Positions 8,900 through 17,917 of a DNA stretch of 64,000 bases are shown piece by piece (the first letter of the stretch is position 1; each line of letters opens with the position of its first letter). Source of the DNA: CAYPNF01 sp964411985 (GTDB lineage Bacteria; Verrucomicrobiota; Verrucomicrobiia; Limisphaerales; J093); NCBI GenBank assembly GCA_964411985.1, contig CAYPNF010000025.1:1-64000 (forward strand), given 5' to 3'. A program made the translations under genes and the position numbers. A model generated the notes under the pieces. It worked only from the letters and a program-made list of their open reading frames with translations, did no database searches and was not told the origin of the DNA.

Positions 8900-9673
8900 T
8901 TACGCACCTGAGTCTGCGCAAATTCCACCCTTGACATGCCGCCGCGCCAGATGAAAACGCCACCAGCTAAATAGAGCTAGACCAAACGCCGTCAGAATCG
9001 CCACGGAACCCGGCTCCGGAACCACAGTAACCGTTCCAAGCAAGGTGGACGAATTGCCGGCACCGCGGGGCAGGTTGCCAAAATCCGAGTCAGTAAGTGA
9101 TCCGTCGGTCCAGAAGCTCTGGTAGTTGGCTCCACCCTGCTGGACGGCGTAAACGTTCCAAGTGCCGGAGGCTGTTGGCGAGGCTGTGAAACCGAGCTTG
9201 CCCATGTTGTAGGACGTGTTACCAAGCAAGGTGCCAAGGGCAACCGTGGTCTGCATACCGATCTGATAGAACTCGGTCGAACCGTTGATCGTGCCGCCGC
9301 CGGCAAGCGTCAGCAGCGTCGGCTGAATGGTGTCAGGGAACGCACCGATCGGCATCGGGTTGGCGTCCGCCTGCGCCAGGGTGCCGAGGCTGAGACCGCC
9401 AGAGACCGATCCTGACGGGAGAACCTGGATTCCTAGCGTCCAGGCGAGGAAGTTATCAGTGATATCGACGACATTGTTCCTGAACGAGAAGGTGGCGTCC
9501 CCCGACGTACCCGGCGAGAGGCTCAGCGAGATATCGTTGTTAAGAAAAATCACCGCGGCCCCGGCAGGAATGGTCTGGAGACAGAACACAGTGGCTACGA
9601 CGGCAGCGTTCAGACAAGATTTCACAGTTTTGCCTTTCACAGTGTCCCGCAAACTATCTCGAAACAAAATCAT
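8900..9673 (-). CDS. PEP-CTERM sorting-signal exported protein
   Basis: The 257-residue product has a signal peptide (hydrophobic CLNAAVVATVFCLQTIPAGA, about 20-39), a Ser/Gly/Thr-rich beta-type body and a C-terminal PEP-CTERM signal. That signal is VPEPGS, a membrane helix and a basic end (FHLARR), with about 12 residues after it. PEP-CTERM proteins are cleaved by an exosortase and linked to the envelope or exopolysaccharide; no exosortase gene is in this window. The body matches no enzyme family I know. ATG 9673 gives a shorter leader than ATG 9736, and an internal GTG about 40 bases later is also possible. Confidence 0.8.
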   Translation of the reverse strand: MILFRDSLRDTVKGKTVKSCLNAAVVATVFCLQTIPAGAAVIFLNNDISLSLSPGTSGDATFSFRNNVVDITDNFLAWTLGIQVLPSGSVSGGLSLGTLAQADANPMPIGAFPDTIQPTLLTLAGGGTINGSTEFYQIGMQTTVALGTLLGNTSYNMGKLGFTASPTASGTWNVYAVQQGGANYQSFWTDGSLTDSDFGNLPRGAGNSSTLLGTVTVVPEPGSVAILTAFGLALFSWWRFHLARRHVKGGICADSGA

Positions 9674-9778
9674 GTCAAGTAATTTACAGCCTGGCCTCAA
9701 CTGCCAACTGCCGCCCCAAGCAGGCCGAGTCTTCAACTACGGGCAGACGCGAGCCCGTCCAAGGCCAGTGAGAGGAGC

Positions 9779-10503
9779 CTAAGGTTCGCGAAACGCACGA
9801 AAGAAACCATTCCCAATCACTGCGGAGGGATCGTTCAGGAAAGCCTTACCAGAAGAATTCGTAGTGGTCAGCCAAGGAAACCAGTCCAGGAGGTCAGCCG
9901 ACTTCTGGATCAGGTAACGCCCGCCGGTTTCAGAATCGAGCCTGAAAGTGAGGCCGTCCCGAGGTGTCGGACTCACAGGAGTCAGGGCAGGCGGTGGATA
10001 GAGCACCGCCGCAAGGTCCTCGCGAAAGTCGGGTAGGCCCAGGTTGAGCATCCCGTTGGTCGTGGTGGCCTGCGAAAGGCCGAAGGGAATGCCGGTAGAG
10101 GGATCGTACCAGTCCGCAAAGAACCTGCCGGCCGGCCAGCCGGTGAGGGTGATTGTTCGGCCAAGCTGAAGAGGCAGCGTTCCATCAGTAGCACCCGCCG
10201 GGAACGAAACACCCGGCGCCACAACATAAAAAAGCGATTCATGCGGTCCCCGCAGCCCGATCACATATGGTGACGGTTGCCAACCGTCGCTATAAGTCGA
10301 GGGCAACACCTTTTCCAGACGGATCCAGTCCAAGTAGTACCAGTCCTGCCCTGGATTACTGACTTGGACGATGTGTTTTCCCGCAGAAAGCCCAACGCTG
10401 AGGTCAGAGGGACGATTCCCACACCGGCCTGCGCTTCACGGAACAGCGAGGCACAGACCAGAACCCAAATCGCGAGATACACAAATGACCCACGGGGCTT
10501 CAC
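9779..10503 (-). pseudogene. Frameshifted secreted-enzyme remnant (signal peptide plus C-terminal module)
   Basis: ATG 10503 opens a frame with a good signal peptide (SFVYLAIWVLVCASLFREAQ) that soon loses sense and ends at 10261. A second frame, open from 10435 to 9779, carries GKHIVQVSNPGQDWYYLDWI, then WQPSPYVIGLRGPHESL and a C-terminal segment like secretion-linked beta domains (GRYLIQKSADLLDWFPW). This tail is of a type I associate with secreted glycoside hydrolases of Verrucomicrobiota. The two frames together look like one gene with a small indel between 10435 and 10375. No catalytic domain fits between them, suggesting an internal deletion. A translated product starting at 10333 (184 residues) cannot be excluded. 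A second decayed copy lies at 15660-15860. Confidence 0.55.
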
Positions 10504-10551
10504 GGGATGAAATCAAGGATGGTGCATGGCAGATTCCAACGGCAAACACCC

Positions 10552-10875
10552 TCAGGGCAAATAGTCTTGCCGGACCGGGGAGAAAACCTCCAGTGCGACC
10601 GTATCTTCCAAGATATCCGCTCCATGCTCAGCCCCTCCTGGGATACACCAACTGTCGCCAGGTCCTAATTCCTGCGATTCCGCACCGATAAAGAGTCGAA
10701 TCCGGCCTCGGATCAGGTAGCCAGTCTGCTCATACACATGAGCGTGCCGCGGTAAGACCGCACCCTTCCGCAGGCGAAATTCGGTCATCAACGTCTTCTC
10801 GCCGTAGACCAGAGTCTTCCGCTCAATTCCTTCCAGGACGCCCAGGTAATTCTCTTCGCTTTGGGTTGCAAACAT
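10552..10875 (-). CDS. Small cupin protein (copy 1)
   Basis: This 107-residue single-domain cupin has motif 1 residues PRHAHVYEQTGY (His44, His46, Glu49/Gln50) and a second motif GDSWCIPGGAEHG (His84), a set able to bind a divalent metal. It probably acts in the cytoplasm as a small sugar- or metabolite-binding protein or isomerase-like enzyme; the substrate is unknown. It is divergent from the GH36 gene (107 bp apart). By hand alignment about 80 of 107 positions are identical to the cupin at 18819-19151. Confidence 0.85.
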   Translation of the reverse strand: MFATQSEENYLGVLEGIERKTLVYGEKTLMTEFRLRKGAVLPRHAHVYEQTGYLIRGRIRLFIGAESQELGPGDSWCIPGGAEHGADILEDTVALEVFSPVRQDYLP

Positions 10876-10982
10876 ACTCCAAGCTAGCGAACGGGGCCCC
10901 CTCGCGCAAAGGACAAATCCATGTGGCTTTGGCCACGTTTTCGGTTGACCTTTGGACTGGGTTCACCGACAAGGAGACATCT

Positions 10983-13496
10983 ATGCGAACCCCGTTCCTG
11001 TTGCTGGCATGCCTGGTCTTTCCCTTGGCGATCCACGCCCTTGAGGACAACGAGATCCCTTCCATGCCCCCGCAGGATTCGATCATGGCGAGCTCAGCGG
11101 AAATCGCGGCGGTCCAGCACTGGGCCGCGTCAGCTTTCGTGGGCCCAGGACGCGCTCCTCAGCAGGAGGAAGTGTCGCTGCAAGTCCGACGCCACGATCA
11201 CACGGTGCTCCAGCTTGGCCAATCCTGCATCGACACCCCTCTCCGCATCGGGACCAATACCTATACCCACGGCCTCGGCACCCACGCCAATAGCGAGGTC
11301 GTGCTGGGACTCCCTGCCGGAGCGAAACGCTTTCGGGCGTCGGTGGGCATCGACTGCAACGCGGACACGGGTGGAACACGAGGGTCCGTTCAGTTCGTCG
11401 TCGAGATGGGAGGGAAAGAGGTGGTGAGAACCTCCACCCTCAAAGGCGGGCAAGCACCCGTCGTCGTCGATGTCGAAATCCCGAGCGCCATCCGGGAGAT
11501 CACTCTGAAGGCGGATGCCACATCGGATGGACCAAGCCATGACCACGCGGACTGGGCCAATGCACGGGTGGTGATGGAGGACGGCCGAGAGGTCTGGGCA
11601 GATACCGAGCGCATCCCGTTCCTGACGGATGATCCCCCCTTCTCCTTCGTCTACGGCGGCGTGCCATCGGCTCAACTTCTCCCCACCTGGGATCGGCGAT
11701 CCGAGGTCAAGACTGAAAACGGACGCACCCTGCACAAAACGCAATGGACAGACCCTAAGACCGGGCTCCGGCTGGAAGCGGTGGCTACGACTTTTCAACG
11801 GTACCCGGCCGCGGAGTGGGTCCTCTACTTCGAAAACACCGGCGCGCAAGACACCCCCATCCTGGAACAGGTGCAATCCCTGGATGCGCAACTCCGCACC
11901 GGCTACATTCGCAAGCCCGCCGTGCTGCATCAGATCACCGGCGACGTGTGCGGCGAACAGTCTTTCTTGCCCATCGACACCAATCTGGAAGTGGGCAAGC
12001 CGGTCGCATTTGCCCCGGTGGGAGGCCGCCCCTCCAACCAGACGTTCCCGTTCTTCAACGTTCAGTATGGCGACGAAGGGATGATCACGGCGATTGGGTG
12101 GTCCGGACAATGGGCGGCCCGGTTGGAAAGGTCTGCCGCCGGTCCAACACGACTCCAGGCAGGTATGGAGAAAATGCATTTGGTGCTCCATCCAGGCGAA
12201 CGCATCCGGGGCCCGAGAATCCTGGTGATGCCGTGGAAAGGCGACCTTTTGGCTGCCCACAACCGCTTCCGCCGGTTGCTCCTCTTCGAATACGTCCCCA
12301 AACTCCAAGGACATCCCTTGCGACTCCCCGTGGCCTCCCAATGCTTTGATCGATACGTCGGCTCACGACCGGAATGGAGTACGGAAGCGGGACAACTCCG
12401 AGCGGTCCAGGCTACCCGCGAATTGGGGTGCGACACCCATTGGCTGGACGCAGCCTGGTTTGAGGGCGGTTTTCCCAACGGCGTGGGTAACTGGTTTTGC
12501 CGTCCCAAAGCCTTTCCCAACGGGCTGGCTCCCATCAGCCAGGCTGCCCACGGCGCCGGCCTGAAGTTCCTGCTGTGGTTCGAACCCGAGCGAGTCGCCG
12601 TCGGCTCCCAGATTGCGCGGGAACATCCTGAATTCGTTTTCGGGGGGACCAATGGCGGGCTCTTCAAACTCAACGATCCAACCGCCCGCGTGTGGCTTAC
12701 CGACCTCCTTTCCCAACGCATCAGGGAGTTCGGCCTCGACGTGTACAGGAACGATTTCAACATTGACCCGCTATCCTTCTGGCGGGGAGCAGATGCTCCG
12801 GACCGGCAAGGGATGACTGAAATCAGATACGTAGAGGGGCATTACCTGCTTTGGGACGCGCTGCGTGCGCGGCATCCAGGGCTCTGGATCGACAACTGTG
12901 CCAGCGGCGGACGGCGCATCGACCTGGAAACCCTGATGCGTTCAGTGCCCCTGTGGCGAAGTGACACCGGTTGCCGGCCCGACCATGAGGAATGGGATCA
13001 ACTCCAGGCCCTGGGACTGACACTCTATGTGCCACTCTACACCTCTTGTGCATGGAGCCCAAAGGCTTACACGTTGCGGAGCGCCGCCACCGGTGGCTCC
13101 ATTACCCAGTTTGACTACCTGGACAAGGGTTTCTCAGTCAAGGAGGCACGCGCTGCCATGGAGGAGGTCAAGATGCACCAGAAGTATTGGTATGGCGATT
13201 TCTATCCCCTGACTCGAGCCGCGCTAGGAATGGAAGTCGTGTCCGCCTGGCAACTTCACCGGGCGGACCTGAATGCCGGAATGGTGTTGGCGTTCCGTCG
13301 GAGCAATTCCCCCTATCCCGTACTCCAGACAGCTCTGCGCGGTCTCGATCCGAAGAAGCGCTACGTCGTGGAATTCAGCGATGAGTCGCGAAGAAAGAAG
13401 ACGCGAACGATGCCGGGACACCAGCTCATGTCGAACTTCGAGCTGCGAATGCCCGAACGTGGCACCAGCTTGTTGATCACCTATCGAGCCAAGTAA
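10983..13496 (+). CDS. Exported GH36 alpha-galactosidase with NPCBM domain
   Basis: The 837-residue protein has a signal peptide (about 1-19), an NPCBM carbohydrate-binding domain (about 58-200, containing YTHGLGTHANSEV), a beta-sandwich region and a GH36/melibiase barrel. VYRNDFNID provides the nucleophile Asp591, and the segment NCASGGRRIDLE...LWRSD provides the acid/base Asp661. It would release terminal alpha-galactose from oligo- or polysaccharides in the periplasm or outside. The start at 10983 is supported by AAGGAGA spaced seven bases before ATG. The frame is open to 10866, but nothing there looks coding. Confidence 0.95.
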   Translation: MRTPFLLLACLVFPLAIHALEDNEIPSMPPQDSIMASSAEIAAVQHWAASAFVGPGRAPQQEEVSLQVRRHDHTVLQLGQSCIDTPLRIGTNTYTHGLGTHANSEVVLGLPAGAKRFRASVGIDCNADTGGTRGSVQFVVEMGGKEVVRTSTLKGGQAPVVVDVEIPSAIREITLKADATSDGPSHDHADWANARVVMEDGREVWADTERIPFLTDDPPFSFVYGGVPSAQLLPTWDRRSEVKTENGRTLHKTQWTDPKTGLRLEAVATTFQRYPAAEWVLYFENTGAQDTPILEQVQSLDAQLRTGYIRKPAVLHQITGDVCGEQSFLPIDTNLEVGKPVAFAPVGGRPSNQTFPFFNVQYGDEGMITAIGWSGQWAARLERSAAGPTRLQAGMEKMHLVLHPGERIRGPRILVMPWKGDLLAAHNRFRRLLLFEYVPKLQGHPLRLPVASQCFDRYVGSRPEWSTEAGQLRAVQATRELGCDTHWLDAAWFEGGFPNGVGNWFCRPKAFPNGLAPISQAAHGAGLKFLLWFEPERVAVGSQIAREHPEFVFGGTNGGLFKLNDPTARVWLTDLLSQRIREFGLDVYRNDFNIDPLSFWRGADAPDRQGMTEIRYVEGHYLLWDALRARHPGLWIDNCASGGRRIDLETLMRSVPLWRSDTGCRPDHEEWDQLQALGLTLYVPLYTSCAWSPKAYTLRSAATGGSITQFDYLDKGFSVKEARAAMEEVKMHQKYWYGDFYPLTRAALGMEVVSAWQLHRADLNAGMVLAFRRSNSPYPVLQTALRGLDPKKRYVVEFSDESRRKKTRTMPGHQLMSNFELRMPERGTSLLITYRAK

Positions 13497-13540
13497 CCAC
13501 AATAGAGAGCCCAAACCCCTTTTCACCCGGTGGCAAATGA

Positions 13541-13566
13541 ACTGGCCGACGCTGAAGCCGGCCAGT
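13541..13566. terminator. Hairpin between convergent genes
   Basis: The arms ACTGGCCG (13541-13548) and CGGCCAGT (13559-13566) form an 8-bp stem with a 10-base loop between the convergent GH36 and secreted-protein genes. A long T-tract is missing, so termination is only suggested by position. Confidence 0.35.
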
Positions 13567-13592
13567 CTTCCAGGAAACGGGGACCGCGATCA

Positions 13593-15578
13593 CTACTGAA
13601 CCTGGTATTGGATCACGAGGTTGGATCCGCTCTTCTCGTAGGCTGTTATTTTGGTCTTTCTGGGACCTTCGAGACTGTAGAACTGAGTGGTGCCACTCAG
13701 CGGAACCGTGAAGGTGCCTCCAGTCATCATCTGACCGACAACGCTGGGGCTACAATCGCTCGCCACGACATCCGCAGTCTTCAGCGTGTTCACTGCCCCC
13801 GGCGCCGCTCGGTAAGGGCCAGCCACGGAGGATGACGCCTTACACACCATAGGATACCAGGCCTTCACGACGCCAGCGGGGTTACTCGGGTCGTTAACGG
13901 GCACTTCCGAAAGATCGTTCAGATCCACGGAACTGAGAGCCAAGAGTGCCCCACCCGCCGTCTCCTCCCAGAGGCAGCGAACAGGATAAAGTCCCGCGGC
14001 TTCCACCACCACGTCGAAAGTGGTATTGGCGGTATTATCGGGACTCTCCCACAAGACCAGCGGATTGGCCTCTGCCGGGTTGAGGGTGGCGTAGAGCCCC
14101 GCCCGGTCATCTGTATTGATGCGAAACCGATGCAATCCCGCGCTCAACTCCAGGTAGGCGGACGATTCGACGGCGATGTTGATGTAGTCGCCTGCACACA
14201 ATCCTGGTACGCCGGCGGGAGTGCCATTTTCATTCCAATTCAGGGTCTGGACAATGCTGGTGGCCGATCGGTCCACTGGGATTTGCGGAGGAACAGCTAG
14301 TTGCTGCCGCGCTCGGTCCAGGGAATTTGCGAGATTCGCGCCGCCATTTTCGCTCTGCACCATCCTAACATCAAAACCTCGCACGTTCAGGCTGCCCACC
14401 GGAAGACTGTTGCTCGCCGACAGAAACGGGTAAGCGGAGGTCCAGGTCCAGGTGTTGGTATGTTTTGCACCCGTATTATCGGCAAACACCACTTGATTGG
14501 TATGCTTGCTACCCCACGGCAAGAGCGTGGTAATGGGGTAAGTGACCGTTGCGCCGTTGAAGTCTTTGGGCCCGCTGTTCGGGTTGTTTGGCTTGTGGAG
14601 CTGCGGGTCAATGGTCAGGGAGGAATTCGGAATCTGAACCCCATCCAAGAACAGCACAATGGAGCCGGTGTCGACTGCCGTGTCACGGTCGAGGATCCCA
14701 ACACTCAGAGTGGGATAGACAGCCGTGGCTTTGCCTGCCGGCGGTGGAAAGAGGTCAGTAACCGTCGCTGGCATCGCCCCCGCGGCGGGCACGACCGCGA
14801 CGTAGTTGTCAAAAGTAGCCTCGGCTCCCTCCGTCGAAGACGGGTAAGTCTGCTCAAAAGTGAACACTCCGCAGACGCCCGACGTGTAAGTAGAATCCTG
14901 GCAAACAGCGGACATCCATGCACTCCCTGGATCCGCTTTGTCGAATAGCTGGAACAGCATGGTGTTTCCGTCGTGAGAGCTAGCCACCAACCGATAACGG
15001 TGCGTTGGATCGAGCGTCACAGAACCTGAACCCGTTTCACCGACGGTACTATCAACTTCGCCCGTGATAGAACTGATGTACAAGTTTCGGTAACCGGAAG
15101 AGTAAGTGGCAGCATACCCTGAGGAGGTTCCGAGTCCGACATTGGAAAGATAGAAAAGGATCCCGGACTCCTGCCGCCAGGAGGCGTTCCAGGCCAACAG
15201 ATCCACCCCCACCGACAACCGGCCCGTATAGGTAACATCGGCGCGAAAACTCCCAGCGCGGGCATTGCCCATGCCGCCAGGATCGTCGCCCGTCGGCGGC
15301 GCAACAATTCTATAGGCTTTCCCACCGGCATCGTCCGGGGGAAAAGAGTATGTGGGCGCTCCATACGCAGGTAGGGCGTAATGGGTCCAGCCGGTATCAT
15401 TCCCTGAGTTGAAGTCAGAGGACTGAGCCGCCAGTCTCGGGACGGTCGCACTGGGCGCGAGGAAGGTGAGAGCGAAGGCCAAACCGACAGGCGCTGCCGA
15501 GACAGGAGGACGGAGAGGAGCAGAGGAGCCGTTCACGGGAGATCCCTTCTTTCGCAGAGGTTCAAAACGAACATGCAT
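13593..15578 (-). CDS. Large secreted modular protein of unknown function
   Basis: The 661-residue protein has a basic start, a hydrophobic export segment (about 30-50) and mature sequence beginning near QSSDFNSGNDTGW. Residues about 55-260 look like a concanavalin/laminin-G beta sandwich. The middle part (about 265-370) has an Ig-like feel (GSIVLFLDGVQIPNSSLTID), and a later segment (YLELSAGLHRFRINTDDRAG) resembles PA14-like or carbohydrate-binding beta modules. No catalytic motif is visible. Such proteins are common in polysaccharide-degrading Verrucomicrobiota and probably bind or display glycans outside the cell. A later in-frame GTG (SPVNGSS) is an alternative start. Confidence 0.75.
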   Translation of the reverse strand: MHVRFEPLRKKGSPVNGSSAPLRPPVSAAPVGLAFALTFLAPSATVPRLAAQSSDFNSGNDTGWTHYALPAYGAPTYSFPPDDAGGKAYRIVAPPTGDDPGGMGNARAGSFRADVTYTGRLSVGVDLLAWNASWRQESGILFYLSNVGLGTSSGYAATYSSGYRNLYISSITGEVDSTVGETGSGSVTLDPTHRYRLVASSHDGNTMLFQLFDKADPGSAWMSAVCQDSTYTSGVCGVFTFEQTYPSSTEGAEATFDNYVAVVPAAGAMPATVTDLFPPPAGKATAVYPTLSVGILDRDTAVDTGSIVLFLDGVQIPNSSLTIDPQLHKPNNPNSGPKDFNGATVTYPITTLLPWGSKHTNQVVFADNTGAKHTNTWTWTSAYPFLSASNSLPVGSLNVRGFDVRMVQSENGGANLANSLDRARQQLAVPPQIPVDRSATSIVQTLNWNENGTPAGVPGLCAGDYINIAVESSAYLELSAGLHRFRINTDDRAGLYATLNPAEANPLVLWESPDNTANTTFDVVVEAAGLYPVRCLWEETAGGALLALSSVDLNDLSEVPVNDPSNPAGVVKAWYPMVCKASSSVAGPYRAAPGAVNTLKTADVVASDCSPSVVGQMMTGGTFTVPLSGTTQFYSLEGPRKTKITAYEKSGSNLVIQYQVQ

Positions 15579-15659
15579 AGGTTAAGAGCAAGCTGTTGCT
15601 TGCGGTAAGTAGAGCATCGCGCCTGGAAGGGGGGTGAGTCAAGACTGGACACTTCAGAA

Positions 15660-15860
15660 GTGTTCGAAACCTGTGGCTCCCGGGGCCACGACATAGAAGC
15701 GACTCATGCGGTCCCCGCAACCCAATCGCATCCGGTGAGGGTTGCCAAGCGCAGCGACACGTCGCGGGAAGGATCCTCTCCAGCCACACCCAGTCCAGGA
15801 ATAGCCAGTCGTTACCAGGATTGGAGACCTCGATGAGGCGCCTCCCTGGGAGGATTCCTA
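15660..15860 (-). pseudogene. Second decayed copy of the WQPSP...GLRGPHESL module
   Basis: Translated on the minus strand this stretch reads GRRLIEVSNPGNDWLFLDWV, then WQPSPDAIGLRGPHESLL. It matches the module at 9779-10435 almost residue for residue in its conserved part. After ESLL a one-base shift is needed to recover FYVVAPGATGF, and similarity then stops. There is no start codon with an export signal and no catalytic domain. It is a truncated, frameshifted relic of the same gene family in the same orientation. Confidence 0.65.
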
Positions 15861-16129
15861 TACTGATTTGGATTCAAGTATCGGGAAGCCGCGCCGATAT
15901 ACTGGGCAGAAGATTCGCAGACTGAGCTTGAGAAACAGGCGAGCCTGGCGCGTTCGGGCCTCGCTGGGTGTCGGCCAGCGTTTGCGATCATGTTCTCAAC
16001 CTTGGACGGTTGGAAGCAGGGCCTCCAACCACCAACGGCCAATACGAAAGCAAGACTACTGTACACCAGGCCGGGCGGCAGCTACAGGCCGCCCAATGCG
16101 TCGTCACTGAAGCCAACTGGATAGCCCTT
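15861..16129. other. Intergenic stretch before the chemoreceptor
   Basis: No gene or clear promoter is visible. TATACT appears at about 15848 and 15897 without good partners at the -35 position. Confidence 0.35.
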
Positions 16130-17698
16130 ATGAAAAGAAACGCCTCACTTACCCACCGCATCCTCTTCCTAGGGGTAGCCATCATCGCCTGCTACACGGT
16201 ACTCGCCGCGTGGTTCGTCATCAAGAGCCGGACCGATCTGTACCAAGCCAAGCGGGCGAAGACCCAGCAGGTCGTCGAAACGGCATGGGGCACCATTGAT
16301 TTCTACGTCCAACAAACCAAGACCAACGCCCTCTCGTTGGCGGAGGCGCAAGCCAAAGCTAAAGCCGCCGTCAAGGTGCTGCGCTATGACAAAGACGCCT
16401 ATTTCTGGATCAACGACCTCCACCCCCGAATGGTGATGCACCCCATGAAGCCGGAGTTGGACGGCAAGGATTTGTCGCAGGAGAAAGACCCCACCGGCAA
16501 GCTGTTCTTCGTTGAAATGGCCGAAGTGTGCCGCAAAAACACCGCCGGAACGGTGGAATACGTCTTTGCGAAACCCGGTGTCTCCACCCCGGTCCCCAAG
16601 ACCTCCTATGTGAAACTCGCGCCCGAATGGGGCTGGATCATCGGTTCCGGTGTCTATCTCGATGACGTGCAAGCCGAGGTGAGGAGAGTCACGCTGCAAA
16701 TCATCACCGTCTCTGGAGTCATCATGCTCATCGGATTGGGGTTGTGCCTCTGGTTGGCCCGCTCGATCAGCAAGCCCATCAAGCTGCTGACGGACGCGCT
16801 GTCCGCCGGCGCGGAGCAAACCTCCTCGGCCTCCCAGCAGGTCTCCTCCGCCAGCCAATCGTTGGCCGAGGGTGCCAGCCAGCAAGCGGCCTCCCTTGAG
16901 GAGACCAGTAGTTCCTTGGAAGAAATGGCGAGCATGACCAGGCAAACCACAGAGAACGCCCAGAAGGTCAAGGCCTTGGCCAACCAAGCCCGCAGGGCGG
17001 GCGACTCCGGGGCTACCGATATGAAGCAGATGATCGCCGCCATGGATGCCATCAAGGCCTCCAGCGCCGGGATCGGCAAGATCATCAAGACCATCGACGA
17101 AATCGCCTTCCAGACCAACATCCTGGCCCTCAACGCCGCCGTCGAGGCGGCCCGGGCCGGAGAAGCGGGTGCCGGCTTTGCCGTGGTGGCCGACGAGGTG
17201 CGCAACCTGGCACAAAGGAGCGCACAAGCCGCGAAGGAGACAGCGGACAAGATCGCAGACGCCGTGCAGAGGAGCAACAGCGGGGTGGAGATCAGCGGAA
17301 AGGTGGCCCTGAGCCTCGATGAGATCGTGACCAAGGCCCGGCAGGTGGACGAACTAGCAGCGGCAGTGGCCTCGGCTTCACAGGAACAGAGCCACGGGAT
17401 CACGCAGGTCAACCTGGCGGTGTCCGAAATGGACAAGGTGACGCAGTCCAACGCGGCCAACGCGGAGGAAAGTGCCAGCGCCGCTGAGGAGTTGAACGCC
17501 CAGGCCAAAGCCTTGGAAGAGGCGGTGAGCAAGTTACTGGTGTTGGTAGACGGCGCAAGCGCGACCAAGAACCGCACCGCGCCATCATCCCTAAGGGCTC
17601 CCTCCCGGCCGAACCCCGGGACCAAGCACCCTGCGGCGACGGCGGTGGTCCACGGTAAAACCGATGGCCGATCGACCAGTCGACTTTCCATTGCATAA
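16130..17698 (+). CDS. Methyl-accepting chemotaxis protein with single Cache domain
   Basis: The 522-residue inner-membrane chemoreceptor has a first membrane helix (about 9-28), a periplasmic sCache_2-type domain (about 35-178; motifs DAYFWINDL and WGWIIGSGVYLDD), a second helix (about 190-211) and a long coiled-coil cytoplasmic domain. The hairpin tip IAFQTNILALNAAVEAARAG binds CheA/CheW in the family. The C-terminal tail is low in structure and has no CheR/CheB pentapeptide. sCache_2 domains often sense small organic acids, but the ligand is not readable here. The frame is open upstream to 15968; ATG 16130 starts the normal receptor N-terminus. No cheA or cheW gene is nearby. Confidence 0.93.
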   Translation: MKRNASLTHRILFLGVAIIACYTVLAAWFVIKSRTDLYQAKRAKTQQVVETAWGTIDFYVQQTKTNALSLAEAQAKAKAAVKVLRYDKDAYFWINDLHPRMVMHPMKPELDGKDLSQEKDPTGKLFFVEMAEVCRKNTAGTVEYVFAKPGVSTPVPKTSYVKLAPEWGWIIGSGVYLDDVQAEVRRVTLQIITVSGVIMLIGLGLCLWLARSISKPIKLLTDALSAGAEQTSSASQQVSSASQSLAEGASQQAASLEETSSSLEEMASMTRQTTENAQKVKALANQARRAGDSGATDMKQMIAAMDAIKASSAGIGKIIKTIDEIAFQTNILALNAAVEAARAGEAGAGFAVVADEVRNLAQRSAQAAKETADKIADAVQRSNSGVEISGKVALSLDEIVTKARQVDELAAAVASASQEQSHGITQVNLAVSEMDKVTQSNAANAEESASAAEELNAQAKALEEAVSKLLVLVDGASATKNRTAPSSLRAPSRPNPGTKHPAATAVVHGKTDGRSTSRLSIA

Positions 17699-17856
17699 CG
17701 GTTGTTGTGGATTCCGCCACTCCTCCACCCGGAGGATCGCTTCTCGTGACCACGGGGGGTGCCCTTCTCGTGAGCGAAGGCGCGTCGATGCATGCGGGGT
17801 AGCGTGTCCGCACAGAGGGGGAATCACCCGGCTCCGTTACGAGGCGTCTTTCCCGT

Positions 17857-17887
17857 TTGACGCTACCACGGGCCTGGGCGCTATACT
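17857..17887 (+). promoter_or_regulatory. Possible promoter for the isomerase-like gene
   Basis: TTGACG (17857-17862) and TATACT (17882-17887) stand 31 bases before the ATG at 17918. The 19-base spacer is longer than ideal, so this is only a moderate match. Confidence 0.4.
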
Positions 17888-17917
17888 CGCGCCAGCAACA
17901 CGCAAACATCACCCCCT

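Noticed and set aside
11130..12341. 403-codon open frame antisense to the GH36 gene
   Set aside because: It lies wholly inside a gene with clear domains and catalytic residues; the translation has no family resemblance and reflects GC-rich codon use.
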